From contig BOKV01000004.1 of assembly GCA_016861165.1 (NCBI GenBank), forward strand, positions 62,001-126,000: 64,000 bases of DNA, read 5' to 3'. The position numbers were made by a program, and so were the translations under genes. The notes under the pieces were generated by a model. That model had not been told where the DNA came from, did no database searches, and was given only the letters and a program-made list of their open reading frames with translations. The DNA is from Alphaproteobacteria bacterium (GTDB lineage: Bacteria; Pseudomonadota; Alphaproteobacteria; Rhizobiales; Rhizobiaceae). Below, one piece after another: positions 32,279 to 41,466 of the stretch (within the stretch, counting starts at the first letter, position 1; the number at the start of each line of letters is the position of its first letter).

Positions 32279-33241
32279 GTGAGATTCGGTTCGGCCGTGT
32301 TTGTCGGCGGCGCCCATGTCGATCTGGCCGGCAGCCTCGCCGCGCCGCCGGTGGCCGGTGCCTCCAATCCGGGCCGCCTCGTGCGCCGGCCGGGCGGCGC
32401 CGGCCTCAACACGGCGAGCGTCGCCGCCGCGCTCGGGCTTGCCACCACCGTCGCCGGGCCGGTCGGCGAGGATCCGGAGGCGGCGGCGCTGCGGCGCGTG
32501 CTGGCCGAGCGCGGAATCGGCGACGGGCTGGTGGCGATGGCCGGCGCGGCCACCGGCACCTTCGTCTCGATCGTGGCGCCCGACGGGCAGATGGTGATCG
32601 GGCTCGCCGACCTTTCGATCAACGAGGCGGTGGCCGCCGACTGGTTCCTGTCGCGCTGCCGCCCGGCGCTCGCCGTGGCCGATCTGTGGTTCCTGACCGC
32701 CAACCAGCAGGCGGCGACGCTCATGGCGCTGGCCGAGGCGGCCGAGGGCCGCCATGTCGCCGCCGCCGCCGTGTCGGCGGCCAAGGCCGGCCGGCTCGCC
32801 GGCTGCCTCGCCCGTGTCGACCTGCTGTTTGCCAATCTCGGCGAGGCGCGCTCGCTCGCCGGCCTGCCCGGCGCGGATGCGGGCGAGCTCGCCTGCCGGC
32901 TGCGCGATGCCGGCGTCGGCGCCGGGGTGATCAGTGCGGCGGGCGCTCCGCTCGCCTTCTGGCAGGACGGGGAGGTGGACAGCCTGGCGCCGCCGCCGCT
33001 TGCCGCGGCAATCGCCGATGTCAACGGTGCCGGCGACGCGCTCGCCGGCACCGTGCTGGCCGGGCTGGCGCGCGGCCTGACAATGGCGCGAGCCGTCGAA
33101 CTCGGCATCGCCGCCGCGCAGCTCACGCTGGGCGTGCCCGAACCGGTCCATCCCGGCCTGTCCTGGCGGCTGATCGAGGCGCGCGCGCAAATCCGCCCGG
33201 CGGTTGCGCCGGCCGGCCAGACCAATGCGGGAAAGGGCTGA
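32279..33241 (+). CDS. psuK: PfkB-family sugar kinase, probable pseudouridine kinase
   Basis: 320 residues with the ribokinase fold: FVGGAHVDLAGSL at the start, the substrate loop RRPGGAGLNTASVAAALGL, and the ATP/anion-hole motif DVNGAGDALAG with the catalytic Asp near the C-terminus. Immediately followed (4 bases) by psuG, so the likely reaction is pseudouridine to pseudouridine 5'-phosphate. The start is GTG. Pseudouridine specificity is inferred from the pairing, not from residues. Divergent from recA. Confidence 0.85.
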   Translation: MRFGSAVFVGGAHVDLAGSLAAPPVAGASNPGRLVRRPGGAGLNTASVAAALGLATTVAGPVGEDPEAAALRRVLAERGIGDGLVAMAGAATGTFVSIVAPDGQMVIGLADLSINEAVAADWFLSRCRPALAVADLWFLTANQQAATLMALAEAAEGRHVAAAAVSAAKAGRLAGCLARVDLLFANLGEARSLAGLPGADAGELACRLRDAGVGAGVISAAGAPLAFWQDGEVDSLAPPPLAAAIADVNGAGDALAGTVLAGLARGLTMARAVELGIAAAQLTLGVPEPVHPGLSWRLIEARAQIRPAVAPAGQTNAGKG

Positions 33242-33245
33242 CAAC

Positions 33246-34175
<930 letters not shown>

Positions 34176-34399
34176 CGCATCGTCCCGCGATGACGGAAGC
34201 ACGTGCCGGCGCGGACGCTGCGGTGCGCCGGGGTTTACCCGGAAAACACGTGCCGGCGTGGACGCTGGATGCGCGGTGGATTGCCCCTCCCCTTTGTGGG
34301 GGGTTGGGGAGGCGTGAACGAGCGCGCAGACAGGCGCCGTCGAAATTGGCAGCGCCGCTGCCCCACCCGGTTCGGCCTCGCTGCGCTCGGCCTCACCGA

Positions 34400-34430
34400 C
34401 CTCCCCACAAGGGGCCCCACAAGGGGGAGG
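34400..34430. repeat. Extragenic palindromic element, variant copy
   Basis: The element seen twice at 62931-62988 as a 19-base sequence starting CCTCCCCACAAGG occurs here with about 12 extra bases in the centre, as if the middle (AAGGGGCCCCAC) had been duplicated. A further diverged copy lies near 34286-34315. Confidence 0.6.
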
Positions 34431-34597
34431 TGGGGAGCGCACCATACTCCGTCGTCATCCTCGGCCTTGTGCCGAGGATCTGCTCTTCCCATTGCGGCTG
34501 ACGCGGCGTTCCCGCAACGGGCGTCAACCGGATGAAATGATTGGACCGTCGGGTCAAGCCCGACGATGACGGGGGAAATGATGGTCGCTGCGTCGAA

Positions 34598-34684
34598 AGG
34601 CACGCCAAGCGCTGGCGCCAGAGAATAGAGCTGATCGAGGCGATGAACCCCGACTGGCGCGGCCTCTACCCAGACCTCGCCTGA
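34598..34684 (+). pseudogene. Remnant of a GIY-YIG nuclease-family gene (3' end only)
   Basis: An open stretch ending in TGA encodes KRWRQRIELIEAMNPDWRGLY then PDLA. That is the C-terminus of the small stand-alone GIY-YIG proteins (UvrC N-terminal-like), which usually end KRWxRxWKxxLIExxNPxWxDLY. The GIY-YIG catalytic part is missing; immediately upstream is a palindromic repeat that may mark the breakpoint. No start codon or ribosome site. Confidence 0.6.
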
Positions 34685-34703
34685 TCGAGCGCGCCGAAGC
34701 GGG

Positions 34704-34869
34704 CAATGGGTCCCGGCTCGCTATTGCGGCCGGGACGACGCCGAGAGAGAGGGGTACGCCGCCAAGAACAATGCGGGCGTCCGATGTCACTCGACAATTG
34801 AGATTGTTTCCACCATCGCCTTGCGCGCAGCCCGTCACCCCGGCCGCAATAGCGAGCCGGGGTCCATTT
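34704..34869. repeat. Large imperfect inverted repeat
   Basis: Two arms of about 30 bases (34704-34734 and 34839-34869) separated by about 104 bases. The central 23 bases of each arm are perfectly complementary (34712-34734 with 34839-34861, core CTCGCTATTGCGGCC), with two mismatches outside. It could form a long stem in RNA or be a non-autonomous (MITE-like) element. No transposase is nearby. Confidence 0.75.
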
Positions 34870-34976
34870 GTCCCCTCCACGAGCCGCAGCGGCACGCCGG
34901 CGCGAGGGCGTGGACGCGCGCGGCGCGCCCGGATGGCCCTTCCCGCTTTGTGGGGAGGGGTTGGGAAGGGGCGGCC

Positions 34977-35174
34977 TCACCCGCCCCTGATGGTCGTCTT
35001 CGGATTGCGCGCCGCGAATTTGTCCGTGACGAAGCGCCCGGTCCTGGCGCTGCGATGCGTGCCGCCGGTCGAGCCGCCGCCGCGCGTTTCGCTGACGGTC
35101 GTTGCCGGATGCTTCGCGGCGTAGCCCTTCGTCACGAAGCGGCCGCTGCCGGCGCTGCGATGATTCTTTGCCAT
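34977..35174 (-). CDS. Small protein of two tandem HRSA..GRFVT motifs
   Basis: 65 residues, consisting almost entirely of two copies of one motif: HRSAGSGRFVTKGYAAKHP (5-23) and HRSARTGRFVTDKFAARNP (40-58), each followed by a short TT[VI] end, with a Gly/Thr linker between. It is basic with no membrane segment or signal. I recall similar short proteins in other proteobacteria but know no function. The start MAKNHRSAG has AAAGGA 7 bases upstream. The promoter carries a perfect LexA box, and the gene is divergent from the methyltransferase-nuclease gene. Confidence 0.75.
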   Translation of the reverse strand: MAKNHRSAGSGRFVTKGYAAKHPATTVSETRGGGSTGGTHRSARTGRFVTDKFAARNPKTTIRGG

Positions 35175-35220
35175 CGCGGAATCCTTTCGCCATGATGCGA
35201 ATCGGTGCAAATGATGTGTG

Positions 35221-35249
35221 ATGTTCCGCGTTTGTTCCTTTTTTGTCAA
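35221..35249 (-). promoter_or_regulatory. Promoter of the small motif-repeat gene
   Basis: Minus strand: a consensus -35 TTGACA (35249-35244), 17 bases, GAACAT (35226-35221) as -10. The -35 is perfect, the -10 weak. The LexA box fills the spacer and overlaps the -10, as in SOS promoters. The start codon is about 47 bases downstream. Confidence 0.5.
35223..35237. promoter_or_regulatory. Perfect LexA box between the small gene and the methyltransferase-nuclease gene
   Basis: GTTC-CGCGTTT-GTTC, an exact alphaproteobacterial LexA repeat. Like both recA-region boxes it has TTT directly before the second GTTC. It should repress the minus-strand promoter; an effect on the plus-strand gene 32 bases away is possible. 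Confidence 0.65.
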
Positions 35250-35268
35250 GGCCGGCGGTGACCAACTG

Positions 35269-36984
35269 GTGACCAACAAGCTCTACTACGGCGACAATCT
35301 GCCGATCCTGCGCGACCACATCGCCGATGGCAGCGTCGATCTGGTCTATCTCGACCCGCCGTTCAATTCGAACGCCACCTACAACGTGCTGTTCAAGGCG
35401 CCGAGCGGCGAGCAGAGCCAGGCGCAGATCGAGGCCTTCGACGACACGTGGCACTGGACGGAAGCCGCCGAGAACGCCTATTGGGAAGTCCTGCACGGGC
35501 CGAACACCGATGCGGCGCGCATGCTCGAAGCGATGCGCGGCTTCCTCGGCGAGAACGACATGATGGCCTATCTCGCCATGATGGCGATAAGGCTCATCGA
35601 GCTGCACCGGGTCCTGAAACCGACCGGCTCGCTCTATCTCCACTGCGACCCGACCGCGAGCCACTATCTCAAAATTCTGCTGGATGCGGTGTTCGGGAAG
35701 GACAAGTTTCTGAACGAAGTAATTTGGCGGCGAACCGGTTCCCATAACAACGCAAAGAGATTTGGCCCAATTCATGACGTGATATTGTTCTTTCAGAAAT
35801 CGAACTCCTACAGGCACAATCCCGTATTTAGACCATACTTAAAAGGTCATGTTGATTCCTATTTCAAAAAGGCGGATTCCAAGGGCCAGTATTGGACAAA
35901 TTCCATTCACGGTGCGGGGGTTAGATACGGCGCAAGCGGTCAGCCTTGGCGAGGATACGACCCCACGGCTGTGGGTCGCCACTGGGCGGTTCCAAGCGAA
36001 TTGGTCGTCGCATTTGGAATCGACCCGGAACTTCCTCAGCATGAAAAACTCGACGCTCTTGCGGACTTGGGCTTGATTGACTTTCCGCCTTTAGGCTCGC
36101 CATCGCTTCCTACGTATCGCCAATATTTGCATTCAAGTCCGGGGTTGCTCCTGCAAGACATCTGGGCATATCAGCCGCACACACGCGGCGTCCTGTACAA
36201 CAGCGATCAAGCAATTGATGAAGATGTGCGCTGGCTCACCGCCCAAGGGGACGAAGAGCGTCTCGGCTATCGAACCCAGAAACCTCAAGGCCTGCTGGAA
36301 CGCATCATCTCGGCTTCCTCCAATCCCGGCGATGTCGTGCTCGACCCGTTCTGCGGCTGCGGCACCACGGTGCATGCGGCCCAGAAGCTCGGCCGGCAAT
36401 GGATCGGCATCGACGTCACGCATCTGGCGATCTCGCTGATCGAGCGGCGATTGCGCGACGCCTTCGGCAAGGAGGTCCAGTTCGAGACCATCGGCGTGCC
36501 GAAGGACATCGGCGCGGCGCGCGATCTTGCCACCCGCGACAAGCATGAGTTCGAGAAATGGGCGATCACGCTCATCCCCGACGCGCAGCCCTTCCGCGGC
36601 GGCAGGAAGGGCGCCGACACCGGCATCGACGGCATCGTCTACATGCGGACGGCCAAGAACGTCACCGACAAGGCGATTGTCGAGGTCAAGGGCGGCGGCG
36701 TCTCGGTCGATCAAATCCACAAGCTCAAAAGCGTCATCGAGCGCGAGAAGGCATTGGTCGGCCTGTTCGTGACGCTGGAGCCGCCGACCAAACCGATGAT
36801 CGCCGAAGCGGCCGCCGCCGGCTTCGCCGAGACCGCGTTCGGCCGCATCCCGCGCATCCAGATACTGACCATCCAGGGCCTGCTCGAATTCCGCGAGTTC
36901 GCCCGCCTGCCGGCCGTCGACGCCAGCGCCTTCAGAAAGGCGCCGAAGGAGAAGAGCACGGACCAGGGCGCGCTTGACCTGTAG
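35269..36984 (+). CDS. Fused DNA methyltransferase-restriction endonuclease-like protein (beta-class, PD-(D/E)XK)
   Basis: 571 residues. Motif order IV then I (catalytic DPPFNSN at 29-35, AdoMet-binding DPFCGCGTT at 359-367) marks a beta-class N6-adenine or N4-cytosine methyltransferase with the target-recognition domain between them. The C-terminal part (about 420-545) has GADTGIDGIVY (Asp454) and AIVEVKGGG (Glu472, Lys474), the PD-(D/E)XK/Mrr-like nuclease pattern. One chain could therefore modify and cut, or be a diverged Mrr-type sensor. The segment about 35710-36240 is clearly AT-richer than both flanks, suggesting a swapped recognition domain. GTG 35269 is preferred because promoter and LexA box occupy the bases before it; GTG 35218 and ATG 35221 are in frame. 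Confidence 0.85.
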   Translation: MTNKLYYGDNLPILRDHIADGSVDLVYLDPPFNSNATYNVLFKAPSGEQSQAQIEAFDDTWHWTEAAENAYWEVLHGPNTDAARMLEAMRGFLGENDMMAYLAMMAIRLIELHRVLKPTGSLYLHCDPTASHYLKILLDAVFGKDKFLNEVIWRRTGSHNNAKRFGPIHDVILFFQKSNSYRHNPVFRPYLKGHVDSYFKKADSKGQYWTNSIHGAGVRYGASGQPWRGYDPTAVGRHWAVPSELVVAFGIDPELPQHEKLDALADLGLIDFPPLGSPSLPTYRQYLHSSPGLLLQDIWAYQPHTRGVLYNSDQAIDEDVRWLTAQGDEERLGYRTQKPQGLLERIISASSNPGDVVLDPFCGCGTTVHAAQKLGRQWIGIDVTHLAISLIERRLRDAFGKEVQFETIGVPKDIGAARDLATRDKHEFEKWAITLIPDAQPFRGGRKGADTGIDGIVYMRTAKNVTDKAIVEVKGGGVSVDQIHKLKSVIEREKALVGLFVTLEPPTKPMIAEAAAAGFAETAFGRIPRIQILTIQGLLEFREFARLPAVDASAFRKAPKEKSTDQGALDL

Positions 36985-37106
36985 GCCGGCCGGCGGCGTC
37001 CCGGCGCTCTGTCACCCTCGGCCCTGTGCCGTGGGTCCAGGCAGACCCGGCGCGGCCGTGGCGGGCAGGGACAGGCCCGGCGATGACCGGCCGGCGCCAA
37101 TCGCGC

Positions 37107-37478
37107 TCACCCCTTCCATTTCCGCTGCTTGGGCGGCTTGGCGGCGTCGGCGCGCAGCGCGGCGGCGAAGGCGGCCTGCGCCCATTCGCGCAGTTCGTCG
37201 GGATCGTCTGCGAGCCGCTCCGGCATGTACCAGTAGCCCATCGATTTGGCCGGCCGGCCGGGCATCGCATAGGTCCATTCGCTCGAGCCCTCGGCGCGGA
37301 AGCGCTCCGCCGTCTCGGCGTCGGCCTTGAGCGCGATGCGGCCCTCCGACGTGGCGAGCGCATACATCAGGCCCTGGCGGAAGATGCCGACGCCGCCGAA
37401 CATGCGCCGGATCTCGGTGCCCGCCACGCCCGCGAACAGGTCGCCCAGATGGTCGACGAATTCCTTCGACAGCGCCAT
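37107..37478 (-). CDS. TfoX/Sxy N-terminal-domain protein (copy 1)
   Basis: 123 residues comprising only the TfoX N-terminal domain: FAGVAGTEIRRMFGGVGIFRQG then YALATSEGRIALKAD and MGYWYMPERLADDPDELREW. Full-length Sxy/TfoX activates competence genes with CRP; stand-alone N-domains are common in alphaproteobacteria and their role is unknown. Start MALSKEFVDHL follows GGAGG at 7 bases. The basic tail KPPKQRKWKG ends the protein. A second family member lies 2.6 kb away. Confidence 0.85.
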   Translation of the reverse strand: MALSKEFVDHLGDLFAGVAGTEIRRMFGGVGIFRQGLMYALATSEGRIALKADAETAERFRAEGSSEWTYAMPGRPAKSMGYWYMPERLADDPDELREWAQAAFAAALRADAAKPPKQRKWKG

Positions 37479-37592
37479 CGCGCATCCTCCAGCCGATGTT
37501 CGCATTCTGTTCCGGCCGGCGGCGCCGGTCAAGGGGGAGGCGGGTGTGACAAAGGCCTTACTACCCGCCCGGAGAACGGCGCCGGCCGCAGC

Positions 37593-38807
37593 TCAGCCGG
37601 CCATCGCCTGTTTCAGGTTCTCGTCGACCTTGTCGAGGAAGCCGGCGGTGGTGAGCCACGGCTGGTCGGGGCCGATCAGCAGCGCCAGGTCCTTGGTCAT
37701 GAAGCCCGCTTCCACCGTCGCCACGCACACCTTTTCCAGCGTGGCGGCGAAGCGGGCCAGTTCGTCGTTGCCGTCGAGCTTGGCGCGGTGGGCAAGGCCG
37801 CGCGTCCAGGCGAAGATCGAGGCGATCGAGTTGGTCGAGGTCTGCTCGCCCCGCTGGTGCTGGCGGTAGTGGCGGGTCACCGTGCCGTGGGCGGCCTCCG
37901 CCTCGACCGTCCGGCCGTCCGGCGTCATCAAGACCGAGGTCATCAGGCCGAGCGAGCCGAAGCCCTGCGCCACCGTGTCGGACTGGACGTCGCCGTCATA
38001 GTTCTTGCAGGCCCAGACATAGCCGCCGGCCCATTTGAGCGACGAGGCGACCATGTCGTCGATCAGCCGGTGCTCGTAGATGAGCCCGGCCGCCTTGAAA
38101 CGGTCGGCGAACTCGGCCTCGTAGACTTCCTGGAAGATGTCCTTGAAGCGGCCGTCATAGGCCTTGAGGATGGTGTTCTTGGTCGACAGATAGACCGGAT
38201 AGCCGCGCTGCAGGCCGTAATTGAACGAGGCGCGGGCGAAGTCGCGGATCGAATCGTCGAGATTGTACATGGCCATGGCGACGCCCGAACCCGGCGCGTC
38301 GAACACCTCGTGCTCGATCACCTTGCCGTCATCGCCGACGAACTTGATCGTCAGCTTGCCCTTGCCGGGAAAGCGGAAATCGGTGGCGCGATACTGGTCG
38401 CCATAGGCATGACGGCCGACGATGATCGGCTGCGTCCAGCCCGGCACCAGCCGCGGCACGTTCTTGGCGATGATCGGTTCGCGGAAGATGACGCCGCCCA
38501 GGATGTTGCGGATGGTGCCGTTGGGCGAGCGCCACATCTTCTTGAGGCCGAACTCCTTCACCCGCGCCTCGTCGGGCGTGATCGTGGCGCATTTGACGCC
38601 GACGCCATAGCGCTTGATGGCGTTGGCCGCGTCGACAGTGACCTGATCGTCGGTGCGGTCGCGCTCCTCGATGCCGAGATCGTAGTATTTCAGGTCGATG
38701 TCGAGATAGGGGTGGATCAGCTTTTCCTTGATGAAAGCCCAGATGATGCGCGTCATCTCGTCCCCGTCGAGCTCGACGACCGGGTTTTCGACCTTGATTT
38801 TTTTCAT
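37593..38807 (-). CDS. icd: NADP-dependent isocitrate dehydrogenase
   Basis: TCA-cycle enzyme, isocitrate to 2-oxoglutarate with NADPH. 404 residues, the eukaryote-like homodimeric type common in Rhizobiales. Start [34 protein letters not shown] binds isocitrate; [13 protein letters not shown] and [15 protein letters not shown] complete the active site and cofactor region. GAAAGG precedes the ATG by about 7 bases. The frame is open far upstream, but that is the antisense of the cyclase gene. Confidence 0.97.
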   Translation of the reverse strand: MKKIKVENPVVELDGDEMTRIIWAFIKEKLIHPYLDIDLKYYDLGIEERDRTDDQVTVDAANAIKRYGVGVKCATITPDEARVKEFGLKKMWRSPNGTIRNILGGVIFREPIIAKNVPRLVPGWTQPIIVGRHAYGDQYRATDFRFPGKGKLTIKFVGDDGKVIEHEVFDAPGSGVAMAMYNLDDSIRDFARASFNYGLQRGYPVYLSTKNTILKAYDGRFKDIFQEVYEAEFADRFKAAGLIYEHRLIDDMVASSLKWAGGYVWACKNYDGDVQSDTVAQGFGSLGLMTSVLMTPDGRTVEAEAAHGTVTRHYRQHQRGEQTSTNSIASIFAWTRGLAHRAKLDGNDELARFAATLEKVCVATVEAGFMTKDLALLIGPDQPWLTTAGFLDKVDENLKQAMAG

Positions 38808-38972
38808 GCAGCAGCCTTTCGATACGCCGGGTCCCGGCTCTCTGTCCGTTTGGCGGGTGCGGATGACGCGGCCCCCGTCCGCAGGCGCGTTCTTAGGAAA
38901 AAGGGGCGCGAAAGGCAATGCGCCGTCGGGTCCCGCCTCGCGTCCCGCCGGCGAGCCGCTCTCAGGTCCGGC

Positions 38973-40145
38973 ATGGTCGACGACAAGGCGATTGACGAAC
39001 TGGTCGCGTGGATGGCCGACGGCGCGCAGCCCTTCCACGACGGGCGGCGCATCGTCGCCGAATTGTGCGAGCGGCTGAACCGCGCCGGCGTGCCGGTCGA
39101 TCTCTACCGGCTGTTCCTGTTCACCATCCACCCGACCATCATGGGCCGCCGGCTGCAGTGGACGGCGGCGGCGGGAACGCAGATCACCGAGGCCGATTTC
39201 GCCCTGTTCGAGACCGATCAGTACACGCGCAACCCGCTGCCGCGCGTCATCGAGACGCGGCGGCCGCTGCGCCTGCATCTGGCCGATCCCGGCTGCCCGC
39301 GCGACTACATCGTCGTCGAGGAACTGCGCGCCGCCGGCTTCACCGACTATCTGTGCCAGCCGGTCATCTATGTCGATGGCGAGGTGCACACCATGAGCTG
39401 GTCGAGCCGGCATCCGGGCGGCTTCTCGCCGGCGGCGGTGGCCGCGCTCGAAAGGATACGCGCGCCGCTCACCCGGCTGATCGAGAGCTACATCCTGCGG
39501 CTCAATGCCGCCAACATCATCTCCACCTATGTCGGCCGCGGCGCCGGCGAGAGGGTGCTCAGAGGCCACATCCGCCGCGGCGACGCCGAGGAGATCGCCG
39601 CCGTCATCCTGTTCGCCGACCTCAAGAGCTACACCGAACTGTCGAACCGCGAATCGGCCGTCGCCGTGCTGGGCGCGCTCAACCGCTTCTTCGACGCCTT
39701 CGAGGAGCCGATCCGTGCCAATGGCGGCGAGATACTCAAATTCATGGGCGACGGCCTGCTGGCGATCTTTCCGGTCCGCGACGACGTGGGCGGCACGGCC
39801 GGCGAGGCGGCGCGCGCGGCCGCGGCGCGCGGCGCCTGCGCGGCGGTCGATGCGGCGCGCGCCGCGCTCGTCACGGCCGAGCCCGCCATCGGCTTCCGTT
39901 CCGCCGTCCATGTCGGGCGCCTGTCCTACGGCAATATCGGCGCCAGCCGCCGGCTCGACTTCACGGCGATCGGCCCGGCCGTCAATCTGGCCGCCCGCCT
40001 GCTGTCGGTTGCCTCCTCGCTCGGCCGCGACGACGTGTGCTCGGCCGAGATCGCGGCGCTGATCGGCAGCGCCGAACTGGTCTCGTCGGTGGCGCTCAAG
40101 GGATTTGCCGGCGAGCAGGCCGTCTACGCCCGGGCCGGCGGCTGA
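38973..40145 (+). CDS. Adenylate/guanylate cyclase (class III) with N-terminal sensor-like region
   Basis: 390 residues. The C-terminal class III cyclase domain (about 200-385) shows [16 protein letters not shown] (first metal-binding Asp), [17 protein letters not shown] (second Asp, purine-site Lys) and [14 protein letters not shown] (transition-state region). The N-terminal half (about 1-190) is a family-specific region seen with many rhizobial cyclases, with no membrane helix, probably a cytoplasmic input domain. Divergent from icd. Its end overlaps the second TfoX-N gene by 22 bases. Confidence 0.9.
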   Translation: MVDDKAIDELVAWMADGAQPFHDGRRIVAELCERLNRAGVPVDLYRLFLFTIHPTIMGRRLQWTAAAGTQITEADFALFETDQYTRNPLPRVIETRRPLRLHLADPGCPRDYIVVEELRAAGFTDYLCQPVIYVDGEVHTMSWSSRHPGGFSPAAVAALERIRAPLTRLIESYILRLNAANIISTYVGRGAGERVLRGHIRRGDAEEIAAVILFADLKSYTELSNRESAVAVLGALNRFFDAFEEPIRANGGEILKFMGDGLLAIFPVRDDVGGTAGEAARAAAARGACAAVDAARAALVTAEPAIGFRSAVHVGRLSYGNIGASRRLDFTAIGPAVNLAARLLSVASSLGRDDVCSAEIAALIGSAELVSSVALKGFAGEQAVYARAGG

Positions 40146-40489
40146 TGCTGCTTCTTCCTGGTCGCCTTGCGGGACTTGGCCGGCAGCGTCCGGTTGAAGG
40201 CGAGCGCCAGCTCGACCCAGAACTCGAACTCGGCCGGATCGGCGAGCGAGCCCTCGTCGACGAACCAGTAGCCCGCCGCCACGCGCTCGCCCATCACCAT
40301 GCGGCTGGCATTGGGCCTGGCGGCGGCAGCCGCGTCGTTGTCGGGCCCCACGCGCACCAGCAGGCCGCGCCGGGAGGTGCCGAGCGCCATGTTGCCGTTC
40401 AGCATGAAGCACGTGCCGCCGAACATTTTCACCGGTTCGGCGCCGAGCGGCGCCAGGCGCAGGTCGAGGCGGTCGAGCAGGGCGGTCAT
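40124..40489 (-). CDS. TfoX/Sxy N-terminal-domain protein (copy 2)
   Basis: 121 residues with the TfoX-N pattern: [63 protein letters not shown]. It shares the KMFGG core and YW..V/MP segment with copy 1 but is clearly diverged, so it is not a recent duplication. The C-terminal tail is basic ([12 protein letters not shown]). Function unknown. Confidence 0.83.
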   Translation of the reverse strand: MTALLDRLDLRLAPLGAEPVKMFGGTCFMLNGNMALGTSRRGLLVRVGPDNDAAAAARPNASRMVMGERVAAGYWFVDEGSLADPAEFEFWVELALAFNRTLPAKSRKATRKKQHQPPARA

Positions 40490-40597
40490 CGTCGGCTCCG
40501 TCGAAGGGTGATTGCCGGCTGCAGCTTAAGCACGATTTGGCCGGCCGTGGCAGATGCCGCCATTCCTTTCGGCGCGGGTTGCCGCTAGGTAGGCGCC

Positions 40598-41371
40598 ATG
40601 TCCGGCACCGACACCACACGCCAAATGCTCGCTGGCGGACCGGCCATTGTTCTGGTCGAGCCGCAGCTCGGCGAGAACATCGGCATGGTCGCCCGCGCAA
40701 TGGCCAATTTCGGCCTGTCGCAGCTGCGGCTGGTCGCCCCGCGCGACGGCTGGCCGAACCGCAAGGCGAAATCGGCGGCAAGCGGCGCCGACCATGTCAT
40801 CGAGGCGGCCACGGTTCACCCCGACCTCGCCTCGGCCGTCGCCGACCTGCGCTTCGTCTACGCCACCACGGCGCGCCAGCGCGACATGATCAAGCCGGTG
40901 GTGGGACCGGCCGAAGCGGCCGCACGGCTGCGCGGGCTGGTCGAGGGGGGCACGGCCTGCGGCGTCCTGTTCGGCCGCGAGCGCTGGGGGCTGAGGAACG
41001 AGGAGGTGGCGCTCGCCGACGCGCTCGTCACCTATCCGGTCAATCCGCGCTTCGCCTCGCTCAACCTTGCCCAGGCGGTGCTGCTGATCGCCTATGAATG
41101 GATGAAGAGCGCCGGCGACGCGGCCGCCGCCTTCCAGCCGCCGCAGGTGCCGCAGGCGAGCCGTCAGGATCTGATCGGCCTGATCGAACATCTGGAGGCG
41201 GCGCTCGACGAAGCCGACTATTTCCATCCGCCCGAAAAGCGCGACAAGATGGCGCTCAACCTGCGCAACATCTTCACCCATGCCGCACTGAGCGAGCCGG
41301 AAGTGCGCACGCTGCGCGGCGTCATCGCCGCGCTCGAACGGCGCTGGGCGAAGGGCAGGCGGCAAGGTTGA
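40598..41371 (+). CDS. TrmH-family RNA 2'-O-methyltransferase (TrmJ/LasT type)
   Basis: 257 residues with a SPOUT knot: [23 protein letters not shown] (motif 1), [13 protein letters not shown] (motif 2) and [23 protein letters not shown] (motif 3, with the Asn and Ser of the SAM site). Group 1 members such as TrmJ methylate position 32 of tRNAs. The C-terminal extension ([17 protein letters not shown]) is usual. It begins the TrmJ-PAP2-murI stretch. Confidence 0.9.
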   Translation: MSGTDTTRQMLAGGPAIVLVEPQLGENIGMVARAMANFGLSQLRLVAPRDGWPNRKAKSAASGADHVIEAATVHPDLASAVADLRFVYATTARQRDMIKPVVGPAEAAARLRGLVEGGTACGVLFGRERWGLRNEEVALADALVTYPVNPRFASLNLAQAVLLIAYEWMKSAGDAAAAFQPPQVPQASRQDLIGLIEHLEAALDEADYFHPPEKRDKMALNLRNIFTHAALSEPEVRTLRGVIAALERRWAKGRRQG

Positions 41372-41466
41372 GGGAGGCGGTCCGGTGGCGGTCAGGTGGC
41401 GGTCACCGGCGCTTGCCAAGCCGGCCGGCATCGGGCATGTGGGCGGCGCAACCGAAGCGATGGACT

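Larger units (their letters stand above)
34176..34976. other. Repeat-rich intergenic region
   Basis: About 800 bases with no intact gene. It holds a 20-base direct repeat pair (34201-34220 and 34248-34267, one mismatch), a palindromic element built on CTCCCCACAA/AAGGGGGAGG (34400-34430), a hairpin ATCCTCGGCCTTGTGCCGAGGAT near 34448-34470 and another GTCGGGTCAAGCCCGAC near 34549. It also contains a GIY-YIG nuclease remnant and a large inverted repeat. These are typical rhizobial extragenic palindromes accumulated at one spot. Confidence 0.6.

Noticed and set aside
37026..38972. 650-residue N-terminal extension of the cyclase frame
   Set aside because: This part is the antisense of icd; the real start is [10 protein letters not shown] at 38973.
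38808..40781. Long upstream extension of icd
   Set aside because: Antisense to the cyclase and RNA methyltransferase genes; the ATG at 38807 with GAAAGG fits the family.
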